From the NCBI RefSeq assembly GCF_020907245.1, contig NZ_JAJJWH010000022.1:1-63373 (forward strand): a DNA stretch of 63,373 nucleotides. Reading direction: 5' to 3'. The notes under the pieces are model-generated. The model had not been told where the DNA came from. It saw only the letters and a program-made list of their open reading frames with translations, and did no database searches. Source of the stretch: Pontibacter harenae. Lineage in GTDB: Bacteria > Bacteroidota > Bacteroidia > Cytophagales > Hymenobacteraceae. Position 1 is the stretch's first letter; each line of letters opens with the position of its first letter. A program made the position numbers and the translations under genes. Positions 43,635 through 52,209 of this stretch are shown in pieces.

Positions 43635-44972
43635 ATGTTCTCAATAAAACATTCAGCACTGCTTCTATCCCTGGCAGTGCTGCTATTACCAGGCTTAGCT
43701 TATAGCCAAGAACAGCTGTCGCTAGAACAGGCGCTTCGCATTGGTTTGCAGAATAACTATGATATCCAGATTGCCGCCAAGCAAGAAGCTATCGCAGAAA
43801 ACAATGTTACAATTGGAAATGCAGGTTTTCTTCCTATCGTAGACGGCCGCGCCTCTCGTACCTTCAGCGAGAACAACTCCAGGCAGCAATTTCAGTCTGG
43901 TCCAGACCGCACCAGAAGTGGAGCCAGTTCTAATAACATCAGTACAGGCGTGGCTCTTAACTGGACTATTTTTGATGGGCTAGGTATGTTCATTGCTTAC
44001 GACAGACTAGAGGCACTGCAAAAAACTGGCTCTTTGTTTACAAGAGAAACTGTAGAAAACACGTTGGCTACCATCTCTAACAACTACTACGAAGTGGTTC
44101 GCCAATCACAAAAGATACAGGCGCTTGAAGATGCCATTGCCATTTCTGAAGCACGTGTAGAGATTGCACAGGCACAGTATGATGTAGGTGTAAGTGCCAA
44201 AGTAGAGATACTGCGTGCCCAGGTAGATTATAATGCAGACAGGTCAGAGTTACTGCTCCAGAAGGAGTTGCTACAGAATGCTAAAATAACGCTTAACCAG
44301 TTGCTTAGCAGGGATCCTAATATAGATTTTATAGCAACTGACTCCATTCAAGTTGACAATACTCTTAATTATGGCAACGAAGATGCGAACATGTATGCTG
44401 CTAATCCGCTCCTGCAACGTTTAAGACTTCAAAGAGAAATAGCAAACTTAGACATAAGAGCAGTGCGCGCAAGTCGCTTTCCAGTAATTGGAGTTACCAG
44501 CGCCTATAATTTTAATCGATCAGAAAATGAACCGCTAAACGAGTTCTCGCCGCGTTTCAACCAAAACAGGGGGTACAACTATGGCTTAACTGTTAGTTTG
44601 CCTATTTTCAATGGTTTTAACATCAACAGACTAGCACAAAATGCTCGTATAAACCTGGCGTCAGTAGACCTGCAGTACCAGCGCGAGCAGAATCGTGTGG
44701 CCTCTGATCTTGCCCGTGCTTTTAGCCAGTACACTAATCGGCTGCAACTACTGGAATTAGAAGAATCCAACCTTAAACTAGCTCAGCAAAACAGCGATAT
44801 TGCCTTAGAGCGTTACAGATTAGGCTTACTTACAGCCATCGAACTTCGCGAGGCACAACGCAATCAGTTAGTAGCTGAGAACAGGCTTATTGATATTAAG
44901 TACCAGGCTAAGACAGCAGAAACAGAAATAAAGCGCTTGACGGCTTCTTTCTTACAGCAAAGCCAACTGTAA
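43635..44972 (+). CDS. TolC-type outer-membrane efflux protein
   Basis: A 445-residue outer-membrane factor with a signal peptide (cleavage near AYSQ). Two internal repeats of the OEP type are visible: LSLEQALRIGLQNNYDIQIA... and NPLLQRLRLQREIANLDIRAVRASRFPVIG, with long helical stretches forming the periplasmic tunnel and a conserved FNGFNINRL loop. It completes the tripartite pump. A near-perfect palindromic terminator starts 14 bp after the stop. Confidence 0.95.
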   Translation: MFSIKHSALLLSLAVLLLPGLAYSQEQLSLEQALRIGLQNNYDIQIAAKQEAIAENNVTIGNAGFLPIVDGRASRTFSENNSRQQFQSGPDRTRSGASSNNISTGVALNWTIFDGLGMFIAYDRLEALQKTGSLFTRETVENTLATISNNYYEVVRQSQKIQALEDAIAISEARVEIAQAQYDVGVSAKVEILRAQVDYNADRSELLLQKELLQNAKITLNQLLSRDPNIDFIATDSIQVDNTLNYGNEDANMYAANPLLQRLRLQREIANLDIRAVRASRFPVIGVTSAYNFNRSENEPLNEFSPRFNQNRGYNYGLTVSLPIFNGFNINRLAQNARINLASVDLQYQREQNRVASDLARAFSQYTNRLQLLELEESNLKLAQQNSDIALERYRLGLLTAIELREAQRNQLVAENRLIDIKYQAKTAETEIKRLTASFLQQSQL

Positions 44973-44986
44973 ACAGGCTCAGCTTT

Positions 44987-45038
44987 CAACATAAATGAAA
45001 AAGGTATCGCATATGCGACACCTTTTTCATTTATGTTG
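44987..45038 (+). terminator. 52-bp near-perfect loopless palindrome
   Basis: Arms 44987-45012 and 45013-45038 (26 bp) pair with one mismatch (A45006/C45019), centred on GCATATGC-like sequence with no loop and with A5/T5 tracts in the arms. It terminates the efflux operon and lies at the left edge of the AT-rich island. Confidence 0.8.
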
Positions 45039-45129
45039 TTTTTCAGAAGCTGTTGGATCGCTTCCTATAAACTTGGCACTGTTGCTCTTGCTTCCTTGTC
45101 ATTGTAAAATAATATGTAGCTATGTGGTT

Positions 45130-45183
45130 GTTTACTCAACGGGCTTGTGTATGATGCGTATCCGCAGGGTATACACTGTAAAC
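45130..45183 (-). repeat. Structured repeat, attC-like site C (degenerate)
   Basis: Nested complementary boxes GTTTAC (45130-45135)/GTAAAC (45178-45183) and GTGTAT (45147-45152)/ATACAC (45171-45176), with unequal unpaired bases on the two sides. GTTTACTCAA is identical to the end of site A (47183-47192). It lies downstream of the LRR gene on the minus strand. It lacks a clear second GTTRRRY-type end. Confidence 0.4.
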
Positions 45184-45208
45184 CTTGTAAGCAAGCATAT
45201 TTCTTATT

Positions 45209-46585
45209 TCATTGGAAGTTTATTTCACAATTCGGCAACCAATTTCTTATCGCTTCCATTTGTTCTTCTGTCAAATTATCTTTATCAATTCGCATTGATT
45301 TCAGATTTGTCAGTTTTTGAATTTCAGGTGATACATATTTTATTGGATTGCTCCATATCTCCAATTTTTCAAGATTTGTCAATGAACCGATACAGTCAGG
45401 TATTGAGTCAATTTGATTATCAAAAATGAGAAGTTCTTTCAGGCTCTTCAGATTTTCTATATGACAATCAATTTGTTTTATTTCATTGCTGTACAAATAG
45501 ATTGACTCAAGTCCTTCAAGACGTTCATCAATAAATTTCAAGTTAGTCAGTTTATTGTTGTTAACCCCAAGTCGTTTGAGATTTAGAATTGTGAGAATTG
45601 ATTCTGGTAATTCTTTGAATTCGTTATGGTCCAACCCAATTGTTTCAAGGTTTTCAAGAACTGATAAGTCAGAAGGAAATCTCTTTATTAACGTGGCATT
45701 TATTGAAAGCCTTTTGAGGTTTTTCAGGGATTCTAAATTGTCAGGTAGTTTGGAAACAGGATTATGACCAATTAGAAGTTCTTCAAGTTGTGGCATATCT
45801 AAAACTTCATTTGGAAATTCGGTGAAGTTGTTGCCTGTCAGTATAATTTCCTTTATTTGAAGAGTGTTGATGTCCTTAGGCAATTTTGAAAGTCCTCTGT
45901 TCTGCAAGTGTAAATAAGGTGTTTCGACTTCATTCACGATTGGTGAATATTCCGAATCATAGGCAGATACAAGTTTTCCTTGATTTATTGAGTCGCAAAG
46001 TTTTGAGAGTAATTCCTGAAAATTTGTGTTTGAAGATTTTCCAATTGTGAATGAATAATGTTTAATCACAGAATTAGTCAAGATGCAGGGAAACTCTGAT
46101 GAGTATGAGAAATCCCAAGTCGAATCTCTGAAATCAAGATAGCTACCGTCTTTGTATTGAAATTGAAACTTATTTGGCAAATCTTCTTCTTTTGTAGAAG
46201 TGATTAATACTCCATTAGAAGGAACTTCTATTGTCCTTTTCCAATAACTCATTTCAGGAAGTTCAGGATAACCTTCAATTCCAAAGACGATTCCTCCGTC
46301 ACCTTGAAAACCTGTCGGAAAAACAATTAGGTTGTGTTTGTTCCAATCTAAATATGAGAAAGTCAGGAATGCAATGTATGTAACAGAAAGAACAACTTGT
46401 AGAATCCAATAAGCCTTCCGTGTTTTAGTTTTCTTAGTCAGCCAATTGAGTAGAAACAGAAAAAGAGCAAATCCAATTAAGTATGCGCCAAGTATTATGA
46501 GGTATCCACCTGTCAGTATAGCAACTGTCAGTCCGAGAACAACAGAAAGAAGTCCCAATATTATAAGTGGAGAAATCCTTTTCAA
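45209..46585 (-). CDS. Membrane-anchored leucine-rich-repeat protein
   Basis: A 458-residue protein beginning at TTG (no nearby ATG). Three hydrophobic helices lie in the first about 80 residues, followed by a beta-rich region (about 90-210) and about nine leucine-rich repeats (from about 225) of the LxxLxxLxLxxNxLxxLP type, such as LEELLIGHNPVSKLPDNLESL and LETIGLDHNEFKELPESIL. LRR domains bind proteins; partner unknown. Base composition is clearly more AT-rich than the flanking genes and codon choice differs (many AAT, TTT, AAA), suggesting acquisition. It is preceded and followed by attC-like repeats. Confidence 0.85.
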   Translation of the reverse strand: MKRISPLIILGLLSVVLGLTVAILTGGYLIILGAYLIGFALFLFLLNWLTKKTKTRKAYWILQVVLSVTYIAFLTFSYLDWNKHNLIVFPTGFQGDGGIVFGIEGYPELPEMSYWKRTIEVPSNGVLITSTKEEDLPNKFQFQYKDGSYLDFRDSTWDFSYSSEFPCILTNSVIKHYSFTIGKSSNTNFQELLSKLCDSINQGKLVSAYDSEYSPIVNEVETPYLHLQNRGLSKLPKDINTLQIKEIILTGNNFTEFPNEVLDMPQLEELLIGHNPVSKLPDNLESLKNLKRLSINATLIKRFPSDLSVLENLETIGLDHNEFKELPESILTILNLKRLGVNNNKLTNLKFIDERLEGLESIYLYSNEIKQIDCHIENLKSLKELLIFDNQIDSIPDCIGSLTNLEKLEIWSNPIKYVSPEIQKLTNLKSMRIDKDNLTEEQMEAIRNWLPNCEINFQ

Positions 46586-46604
46586 TGTGTCGTTTTATAT
46601 GTTT

Positions 46605-46734
46605 GCCAACGGCTTTGCTATGGTGCGCTTATGCACTTTAGGTTTTATTGGCATGTGTTTGTTGTTTTTCTAAAAATGTGTTAACTCAAAGAGCTTGATG
46701 CTTTGCAAGTCATTTCTCTTACTGTATTGTTAGC
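46605..46734 (-). repeat. Inter-gene repeat, attC-like site B
   Basis: About 130 bp bounded by GCCAAC (46605-46610) and GTTAGC (46729-46734), which are complementary but for one G-T pair. Starts as GCCAACGGCTTTGCTATGG and contains a GTGC/GCAC hairpin. It begins 4 bp from the stop of the 102-aa gene and ends about 20 bp from the LRR gene start. Internal pairing is weaker than in site A. Confidence 0.45.
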
Positions 46735-46738
46735 TTTT

Positions 46739-47047
46739 TTAGAAGAAGATAACATATGCAACGTATAAGAAAAAAATAATTGGCACTACCAGCAAAGAGA
46801 TAGAGAGTTGTATTCTTTGCTTGAATTTCATATAACTTACTACCGAGTTTAGAACAAGTATCAGAGGATAACTGTTAATTCCTATAAAAATGAGGTAGGC
46901 TAAGGACATGTTCTTTGGGTTATCAAAGATGAAAATGGAGCCATAAAAGATAAGAGGCCACAGAAGTATAGGGAGCAAGCTAAAAACCATTAGCGATATG
47001 AACCATACTGGCCTTTTCCGCTTCTTATAAGTATTGTTTAGCTCCAC
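46739..47047 (-). CDS. Small three-helix membrane protein, unknown
   Basis: A 102-residue protein with a basic N-terminus (NTYKKRKRP) and three predicted transmembrane helices (about 14-36, 48-68 and 80-101). No family is recognised. AT-rich and flanked on both sides by attC-like repeats; its stop codon is 4 bp from site B. The layout is that of a one-gene cassette. Confidence 0.65.
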   Translation of the reverse strand: MELNNTYKKRKRPVWFISLMVFSLLPILLWPLIFYGSIFIFDNPKNMSLAYLIFIGINSYPLILVLNSVVSYMKFKQRIQLSISLLVVPIIFFLYVAYVIFF

Positions 47048-47133
47048 CTTATTAATTGCTGATGTGTTAATTCTTTAAAGATCAATTTTCTTTTCTTCCT
47101 CCTTTTAAGCTCAAACTTTTATCTTCAATTTTT

Positions 47134-47200
47134 GCTAACGGTTAGTGTAAACAACGTGAGAGGCCGTCGGCCGAAGCATGCTGTTTACTCAATGTTGGGC
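47134..47200 (-). repeat. Inter-gene repeat, attC-like site A (clearest)
   Basis: 67 bp. On the minus strand it reads GCCCAAC at the start (complement of GTTGGGC, a perfect GTTRRRY box) and GTTAGC at the end. Inside are GTAAAC (47147-47152) and GTTTAC (47183-47188) boxes, followed by asymmetric bases, and a central GGCC-GTC-GGCC hairpin (47162-47172). Two pairs of nested complementary boxes around a variable centre is the layout of integron attC sites. The stop of the upstream gene is 7 bp away. Confidence 0.55.
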
Positions 47201-47207
47201 AAAGTAA

Positions 47208-48113
47208 TTATTTATAAAGCTGTCTTATTTTTTGCTCCACTTCTACAGATAATGTTGTATCAACTTTCAACATTGTTATGATTTTCTCACATCTCTCTTG
47301 TAAGTTCTCAATTTTTTCAATTTTCTGTTGTTCATGTAAATTAAAAAGGCTGAACAAGCTACTTTCAAAACTTTCAATGCTGTTCTCAGGAAAAGAAAGT
47401 GTAGATTCTATTAATTGTGGAATATACAAATTTCTTATTTGGCTTTTCTTCTCCTCAACTACATCTATTTCAGATTTATGGATTTCCTCTTGCCTTTCTC
47501 TAAACCATGAATAAAAGTCAAAAACTTTTTCAAAATAATCATTTATTAAGATTAGTAAATCTAAGTCTCCATTTAACTGCTGTAAATACTTTTTTGATTT
47601 ACTGTTCCAATTAAACCTGCCTAAATCAGAAACTTTTATTTTTAATGTTCTTTCTAGCGTTGGTGGGTCAGATTTAAAATAGGTGTGTGAGTAAATTTCG
47701 GGCAAATCATAATGTTGAACAAACTGTCGTAATTCTTTAACGAAATTAGCTATAGGACTCTCTTTGAATCTTTAATTTATTTCTGTTTGGTATTCAGGAA
47801 ATCTGTTATTACTAAGATACAATTTTCGATAATGTATTCTTGTATGGTCAACTAATGAAAATGCTGCTGCAACATAATTGTGTAATAGCCTAATTACTTC
47901 AATTTGGAATGCATGTAAGACTTCCCTATTTCTTACACTATGAAGAAACTGCGATTTTATTGGGTCGTTATGAATTATGAGAAGTTCTTTTAACTGCTCA
48001 TAGTTTCCTTCAAATATTGTAATTGATGCTCCAAAATGCCTTATTTCTTCCAAGAGTTGGAATTCTGGCATTTGGTTAAGTTCATCATGAAGGTCGAGAA
48101 TTCTTTTACTCAT
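47208..48113 (-). pseudogene. Helical hypothetical protein split by in-frame TAA
   Basis: One continuous frame from ATG 48113 to TAA 47208 (302 codons) is interrupted only by TAA at 47772-47774. The upstream part ends LYLSNNRFPEYQTEIN and the frame resumes RFKESPIANFVKELRQF, continuing through HYDLPEIYSHTYFKS to the final QKIRQLYK. The text reads smoothly across the stop, as in a family of about 300-aa helical proteins I recall from other Bacteroidota and Proteobacteria, so AAA to TAA or similar is likely. It may otherwise be read as two genes (47208-47705 and 47772-48113). No function known. Confidence 0.68.
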
Positions 48114-48495
48114 TATTTTTATTTTCCCCAACTTCTAGATATATGAAATCAACATACGGTTTTTTGTAGCTTTTAGCAGACAACGGTAATTGGCTAAACT
48201 AATATACTATATTCAACAATAAGTATAAGTAAGATAAGGAGTAGTTATTTTTAAAATCCTACATGATTGATAAAGAACCTTACTTCATTAAACTGATATG
48301 ATGAAATTGTTATGCTTACATTTTAAGCTAAACCTGACGACACCAGCACGATAGCTTTTACTATAGTAGAATTAGCTACAGACTGCAATGAAGTTAGAGT
48401 AAGAGAACTAAGCGCTGATTGTTAACATTAGTATCAATAAAAAGGCCACCCAAAATTGGGTGGCCTTTTTATTGATACTGTCTGCAGATGGAAGT
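48114..48495. other. Intergenic region at right edge of AT-rich island
   Basis: About 380 bp. It contains a half-repeat at 48178-48196 (GACAACGGTAATTGGCTA) resembling the outer end of sites A and B, and a long palindromic terminator (48430-48479). A stretch at 48336-48425 has a 27-codon open frame on the plus strand ending in TAA that could be a gene remnant, but I cannot support it. Confidence 0.45.
48430..48479. terminator. 50-bp near-loopless hairpin terminator
   Basis: Perfect 24-bp arms (48430-48453 and 48456-48479) with a 2-base loop. It lies 16 bp past the stop of the GH127 gene and ends the carbohydrate cluster on the minus strand; T5 tracts occur in both arms. Confidence 0.85.
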
Positions 48496-50865
48496 TTACT
48501 TTAGCAACCTCACATCATAAATTCCTCCTGCTACAGAACCCTCTTGCGCAACAAATTTTACAGTTAGCTTATCACCAGGAGCACTGTTGATTAGTTTCTC
48601 GGGTAGGTCATAGTCTACGTTAAAGAATACATCGCCCTTCGAACCATCAAGGCGCACTTCTTTTAAGAGCGTGTCGTTCACATAAATGTTGAAGTTACGG
48701 TCTTTGTCTAAACCATAGTACGTGATACGCAGCTTACGACCTTCTTTGTTTTTGTTTCTTAAATCGTAGCTGAACCACCTGCTTGCATGGCGCCAATGGC
48801 GGTCCTGATATACACCAGACTCTGTTTTCTCGCCTTTATAGTTATGATCTGACTCTGGCTGCTGCTCCCCTGGCACAACTCTATCCACTGTGCTCGCCTC
48901 CAATACCATCTTTATTCTCTCTTCCTCACGAAGCGCCTCTTTCCTCGCCTCCAGCTCTTCTGGCGTTGTAACAGGCCAATAAAGCATATAACGCGCATCA
49001 TGTACCTGAAAGAATGGCACTAGCTCTACATTTTTATACTTTTCAGAAGAAATAAGATTAGAGGCAGTAAAAGTCATAGGTTTACCCGCTACTGGCTTCA
49101 AGGCTGAAGCCAAATTCTTATTTGATGACACTAAAACTGGGGCTTCCTCAATAGAGTATAATGGGCCGTTAGCAATATGCCCCATGCGGCTGTTATCAGC
49201 TACCAATCCGTCTAAATCTGTTTTATCCGTTACGGCAGCCAGCACAATAGGACCATGCACAAACGACACCCAATCTGAACCATCAGGCAAGTATTCGGCC
49301 TTCGTTTCCATAGGCAGTGACACCGAAACAACATCACCAGTTTTCCACTTTCGCTCTACTGTTACATAAGCAGAAGTGGGATCAGAATTTACCTTTACTT
49401 CTTTATTATTCACAAGCACTTTCAGCCCGCCCTCTTTTACCCAGCTTGGTCGCCTGATGTTGAGTGCAAACTTCTGCGCCTTCTTAAGCTTTAGCTTGAT
49501 AGTAGATGCTTCTTCGTAAGGAAAATTTGTAGTTTGGATTAACGCCACTCCACGCTCCTTCCAGTCAAGGCTTGAGGGGATAAACAGGTTTACAAAAATA
49601 TCTTTTGCGTTGTGGGCATAGATCAACTCGCCATACTTACCGTGGTTTTCCAACCCAGAGCCTACGCAGCACCAAAAGGCCTCGTCTGGCTTTGAGTATA
49701 CCCTATAATGCCTTGGACGTATAGGCGTGAAATAGACAAAACCTCCTCTGGTAGGGTGCTGTGAAGAAAGGATATGATTATACAGTCCTCTCTCGTAATA
49801 ATCTAAATACTCACCAGATGCCTCTGATAAATACAACTGCTTCGAGAGCTTCAGCATGTTATACGTATTACAGGTTTCTGGCCCTTCCCGCGATTCTATC
49901 ATTGGAGAAAAATCGTCTGCAGGATGAAAATGTTCGCGAACGCTGTTACCGCCAATAGAAATTGTCCGATCATCAACTACCGTATTCCAGAAAAAGGCTG
50001 CTGCATCAGACCAAGCTTTATCTCCAGCCACATCTGCTACACGCTTATAGCCAATTACCTTCGGTATCTGCGTGTTCGCATGCATACCTGTCAGCTTGTC
50101 TTCTTTGGCTAATAGTGGGTTAAGAACAGACTCATGTGAGAACTTACGTGCCATTTCAAGGTACTTCTTATCCCCTGTTATCTCCGCAACATCGGCAAAA
50201 ACTTCGTTCATTCCTCCGTGCTCGCTACGCAGCATATCCTGTATCTGTGCATCCGATAAGTTAGCGGTAAGGTTCAGGCACCAATCCGAAAGCTTTACCA
50301 ACATGTTTTTTGCTTTCTCGTTTCCAGCAAACAGATAGGCATCACGTAATCCCGCATAGGTTTTATGAATGTTATACCAAGGCACCCACTTCTTATTAAG
50401 AGAAAAAGTTTCCGCCTCAATGTTGCCTTTTGCAATTTCCTGCCACATGGCTTCTCCACCTGGTACGCCACCAATGTATCCGTTCCCGTTTTTCTGCTGG
50501 CAAGCCTCTAACTGATCAACCATATAGTTCAGCCTTTGCAGTAGCTCTTGGTTGCCTGTAGAGGCATACATTAAAGATAGCGCTGTCAGGTAATGGCCAC
50601 CAATATGCCCATCCAAACCTGTATTCTCCCAGTTACCGTAACTTTCAGCTTTAGGTGTAATGCCAGCTTCGCGTAGGTAAGGTGCCAGCAATCTGTCTGG
50701 CTCGAGTGCCAAAATATATTCCATATCCGTTTGCTGTGCCTGTTGAAAAGGGCTTTCAAGCAAGGCAACCGATGAAAGAGGAAACGTTTCTAATGGGGCA
50801 CCCTGGCTAAAACCTAGCGCAGGTAAAAGAAATACTAAAATGTAACTAAAAAAGGTAGTTCTCAT
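48496..50865 (-). CDS. GH127 (DUF1680) beta-L-arabinofuranosidase-like
   Basis: A 789-residue exported enzyme (signal cleavage after GFSQ). The (alpha/alpha)6 domain carries the zinc/catalytic set of GH127: E330-T-C332 (GPETCNTYNML) and C399-C400 (FWCCVGSGLENHGKYGE), equivalent to Glu338/Cys340/Cys417/Cys418 of Bifidobacterium HypBA1. It continues into beta-domains, and the C-terminal 150 residues form an extra DUF-type beta-sandwich (YYGLDKDRNFNIYVND). The family releases beta-L-arabinofuranose. Last gene of the minus-strand cluster. Confidence 0.9.
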   Translation of the reverse strand: MRTTFFSYILVFLLPALGFSQGAPLETFPLSSVALLESPFQQAQQTDMEYILALEPDRLLAPYLREAGITPKAESYGNWENTGLDGHIGGHYLTALSLMYASTGNQELLQRLNYMVDQLEACQQKNGNGYIGGVPGGEAMWQEIAKGNIEAETFSLNKKWVPWYNIHKTYAGLRDAYLFAGNEKAKNMLVKLSDWCLNLTANLSDAQIQDMLRSEHGGMNEVFADVAEITGDKKYLEMARKFSHESVLNPLLAKEDKLTGMHANTQIPKVIGYKRVADVAGDKAWSDAAAFFWNTVVDDRTISIGGNSVREHFHPADDFSPMIESREGPETCNTYNMLKLSKQLYLSEASGEYLDYYERGLYNHILSSQHPTRGGFVYFTPIRPRHYRVYSKPDEAFWCCVGSGLENHGKYGELIYAHNAKDIFVNLFIPSSLDWKERGVALIQTTNFPYEEASTIKLKLKKAQKFALNIRRPSWVKEGGLKVLVNNKEVKVNSDPTSAYVTVERKWKTGDVVSVSLPMETKAEYLPDGSDWVSFVHGPIVLAAVTDKTDLDGLVADNSRMGHIANGPLYSIEEAPVLVSSNKNLASALKPVAGKPMTFTASNLISSEKYKNVELVPFFQVHDARYMLYWPVTTPEELEARKEALREEERIKMVLEASTVDRVVPGEQQPESDHNYKGEKTESGVYQDRHWRHASRWFSYDLRNKNKEGRKLRITYYGLDKDRNFNIYVNDTLLKEVRLDGSKGDVFFNVDYDLPEKLINSAPGDKLTVKFVAQEGSVAGGIYDVRLLK

Positions 50866-50941
50866 ATTTAACTTATCGTTTATACAAAGTTATCCACAAG
50901 ATAACACTTACAGCTCCCAATTCCTTCCAACTATTCAAAAA

Positions 50942-52156
50942 TCAGAATGCTACTTCTAGCGGAAAAGCTATTCGCTTGGCAAAGTCGGCCAGATAGTTAT
51001 CCCACTCCTGTTTTGATTTGAATTGTCCGCTCTTTTCCCAACCAAAGCCCGCATAATAGGTCAGGGTGTTGTTTTCTGCTTTGCCAATCACAAACAAATG
51101 GCTTTGGTCGCTTGCCTGCACCTTATGCACTTTAGAATCCTGAACAGAAGCTGGTGCTATCACGATTCCTGTTCCCAAACTTGAGTCATCCATCGGCTCC
51201 CAATAGCGAAACCAGCCCTCATCTTCATTCACATTTACTTCACCCTTTTTATCATGTAAGGTGATGCCTGTTGTGATGTTTGGCAGTGGTTTGTCGCTTT
51301 GCAGTTCTACCTCGTAGCGGGTTAGGTTGCTACCTAAGTCAAGGCTGATGCGCTTGGTTTCTTTTACTGTAGTACCCTTCGCACTCCATGGTGCATAAGT
51401 AAGTTCGAAAACGGTACGAATAGGCCCTTCTGCAATTTTCTTATAGCTTGTAAAGTTTTTAGATACATATGGAGTACTGTCTGCCCATACACCAATTCCT
51501 CCAATACCACGGCTAGCCCCAACATGATAAGGGTCATAGCCTTCGCCAGTATCTTTGTGGTAAAACATAGGGTCGCTTAAGTAACCTTTATACCACTTGT
51601 CTATAATTGGGTAATCGACACGCTTCAGCCAGGCATCCATACCACTGGTTAAGGTTCCACCTGGAGTACCATCTTCTACCATTTGCTGCGCCACAGGTCC
51701 GTAGGTACGGAAAGCAACCCGATCATTTTCCCAGGTATAATCATCTGTTCGCTCTGGCACAAAACGGGAATAGGTAGTTAGCTCACTTTTAGGTTTTTGT
51801 GCAGCACCGTTTTCCAAACCTTCTACCTTAAACTTCTTTTCCTCCTTAGCTTTTATGTTTGTCTGAAACAGTATTTCATCTACATTGCCATCTGCATCGT
51901 TGTCCAGCGCTTGAGTTACGAGCAGTTTATCAGTTCCCGTGTCTCTAATCAGCAGGTTTTCTGTCCCAAACTTCTTTGCCAGTTCTTCTACTTTTTCAAC
52001 AGGGACACTAACGGTTTCTGACGTGCGATCTAAATCCAGCTTATTTTTAACTGTAAAAGAAGTCTGGTAGATATCCTGCTGACAGGAGGCAAGAAGCATA
52101 GTGCTACAAGCTATAAGAACCCACTTTGCACTTCGTCTAATATGTTGATGTCTCAT
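50942..52156 (-). CDS. DUF4861 lipoprotein
   Basis: A 404-residue SPII lipoprotein (LLASC, C25) of the DUF4861 family, found in polysaccharide-utilisation loci of Bacteroidota. Features include AFRTYGPVAQQMVEDG, the HKDTGEGYDPYHVGASRGIGGIG-type motif (about 200-222) and a late EDEGWFRYWEP. The fold is probably a beta-sandwich related to galactose-mutarotase-like domains; activity is not established. 76 bp from the GH127 gene. Confidence 0.85.
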   Translation of the reverse strand: MRHQHIRRSAKWVLIACSTMLLASCQQDIYQTSFTVKNKLDLDRTSETVSVPVEKVEELAKKFGTENLLIRDTGTDKLLVTQALDNDADGNVDEILFQTNIKAKEEKKFKVEGLENGAAQKPKSELTTYSRFVPERTDDYTWENDRVAFRTYGPVAQQMVEDGTPGGTLTSGMDAWLKRVDYPIIDKWYKGYLSDPMFYHKDTGEGYDPYHVGASRGIGGIGVWADSTPYVSKNFTSYKKIAEGPIRTVFELTYAPWSAKGTTVKETKRISLDLGSNLTRYEVELQSDKPLPNITTGITLHDKKGEVNVNEDEGWFRYWEPMDDSSLGTGIVIAPASVQDSKVHKVQASDQSHLFVIGKAENNTLTYYAGFGWEKSGQFKSKQEWDNYLADFAKRIAFPLEVAF

Positions 52157-52209
52157 ACAATTTAACTTATTTTAAGAAGTAGAAGCCACTACACTCCTAT
52201 CAGTTAGCT

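Noticed and set aside
44995..45429. 144-codon plus-strand frame at the edge of the AT-rich island
   Set aside because: It starts inside a terminator palindrome and runs antisense into the LRR gene; the protein text looks random.
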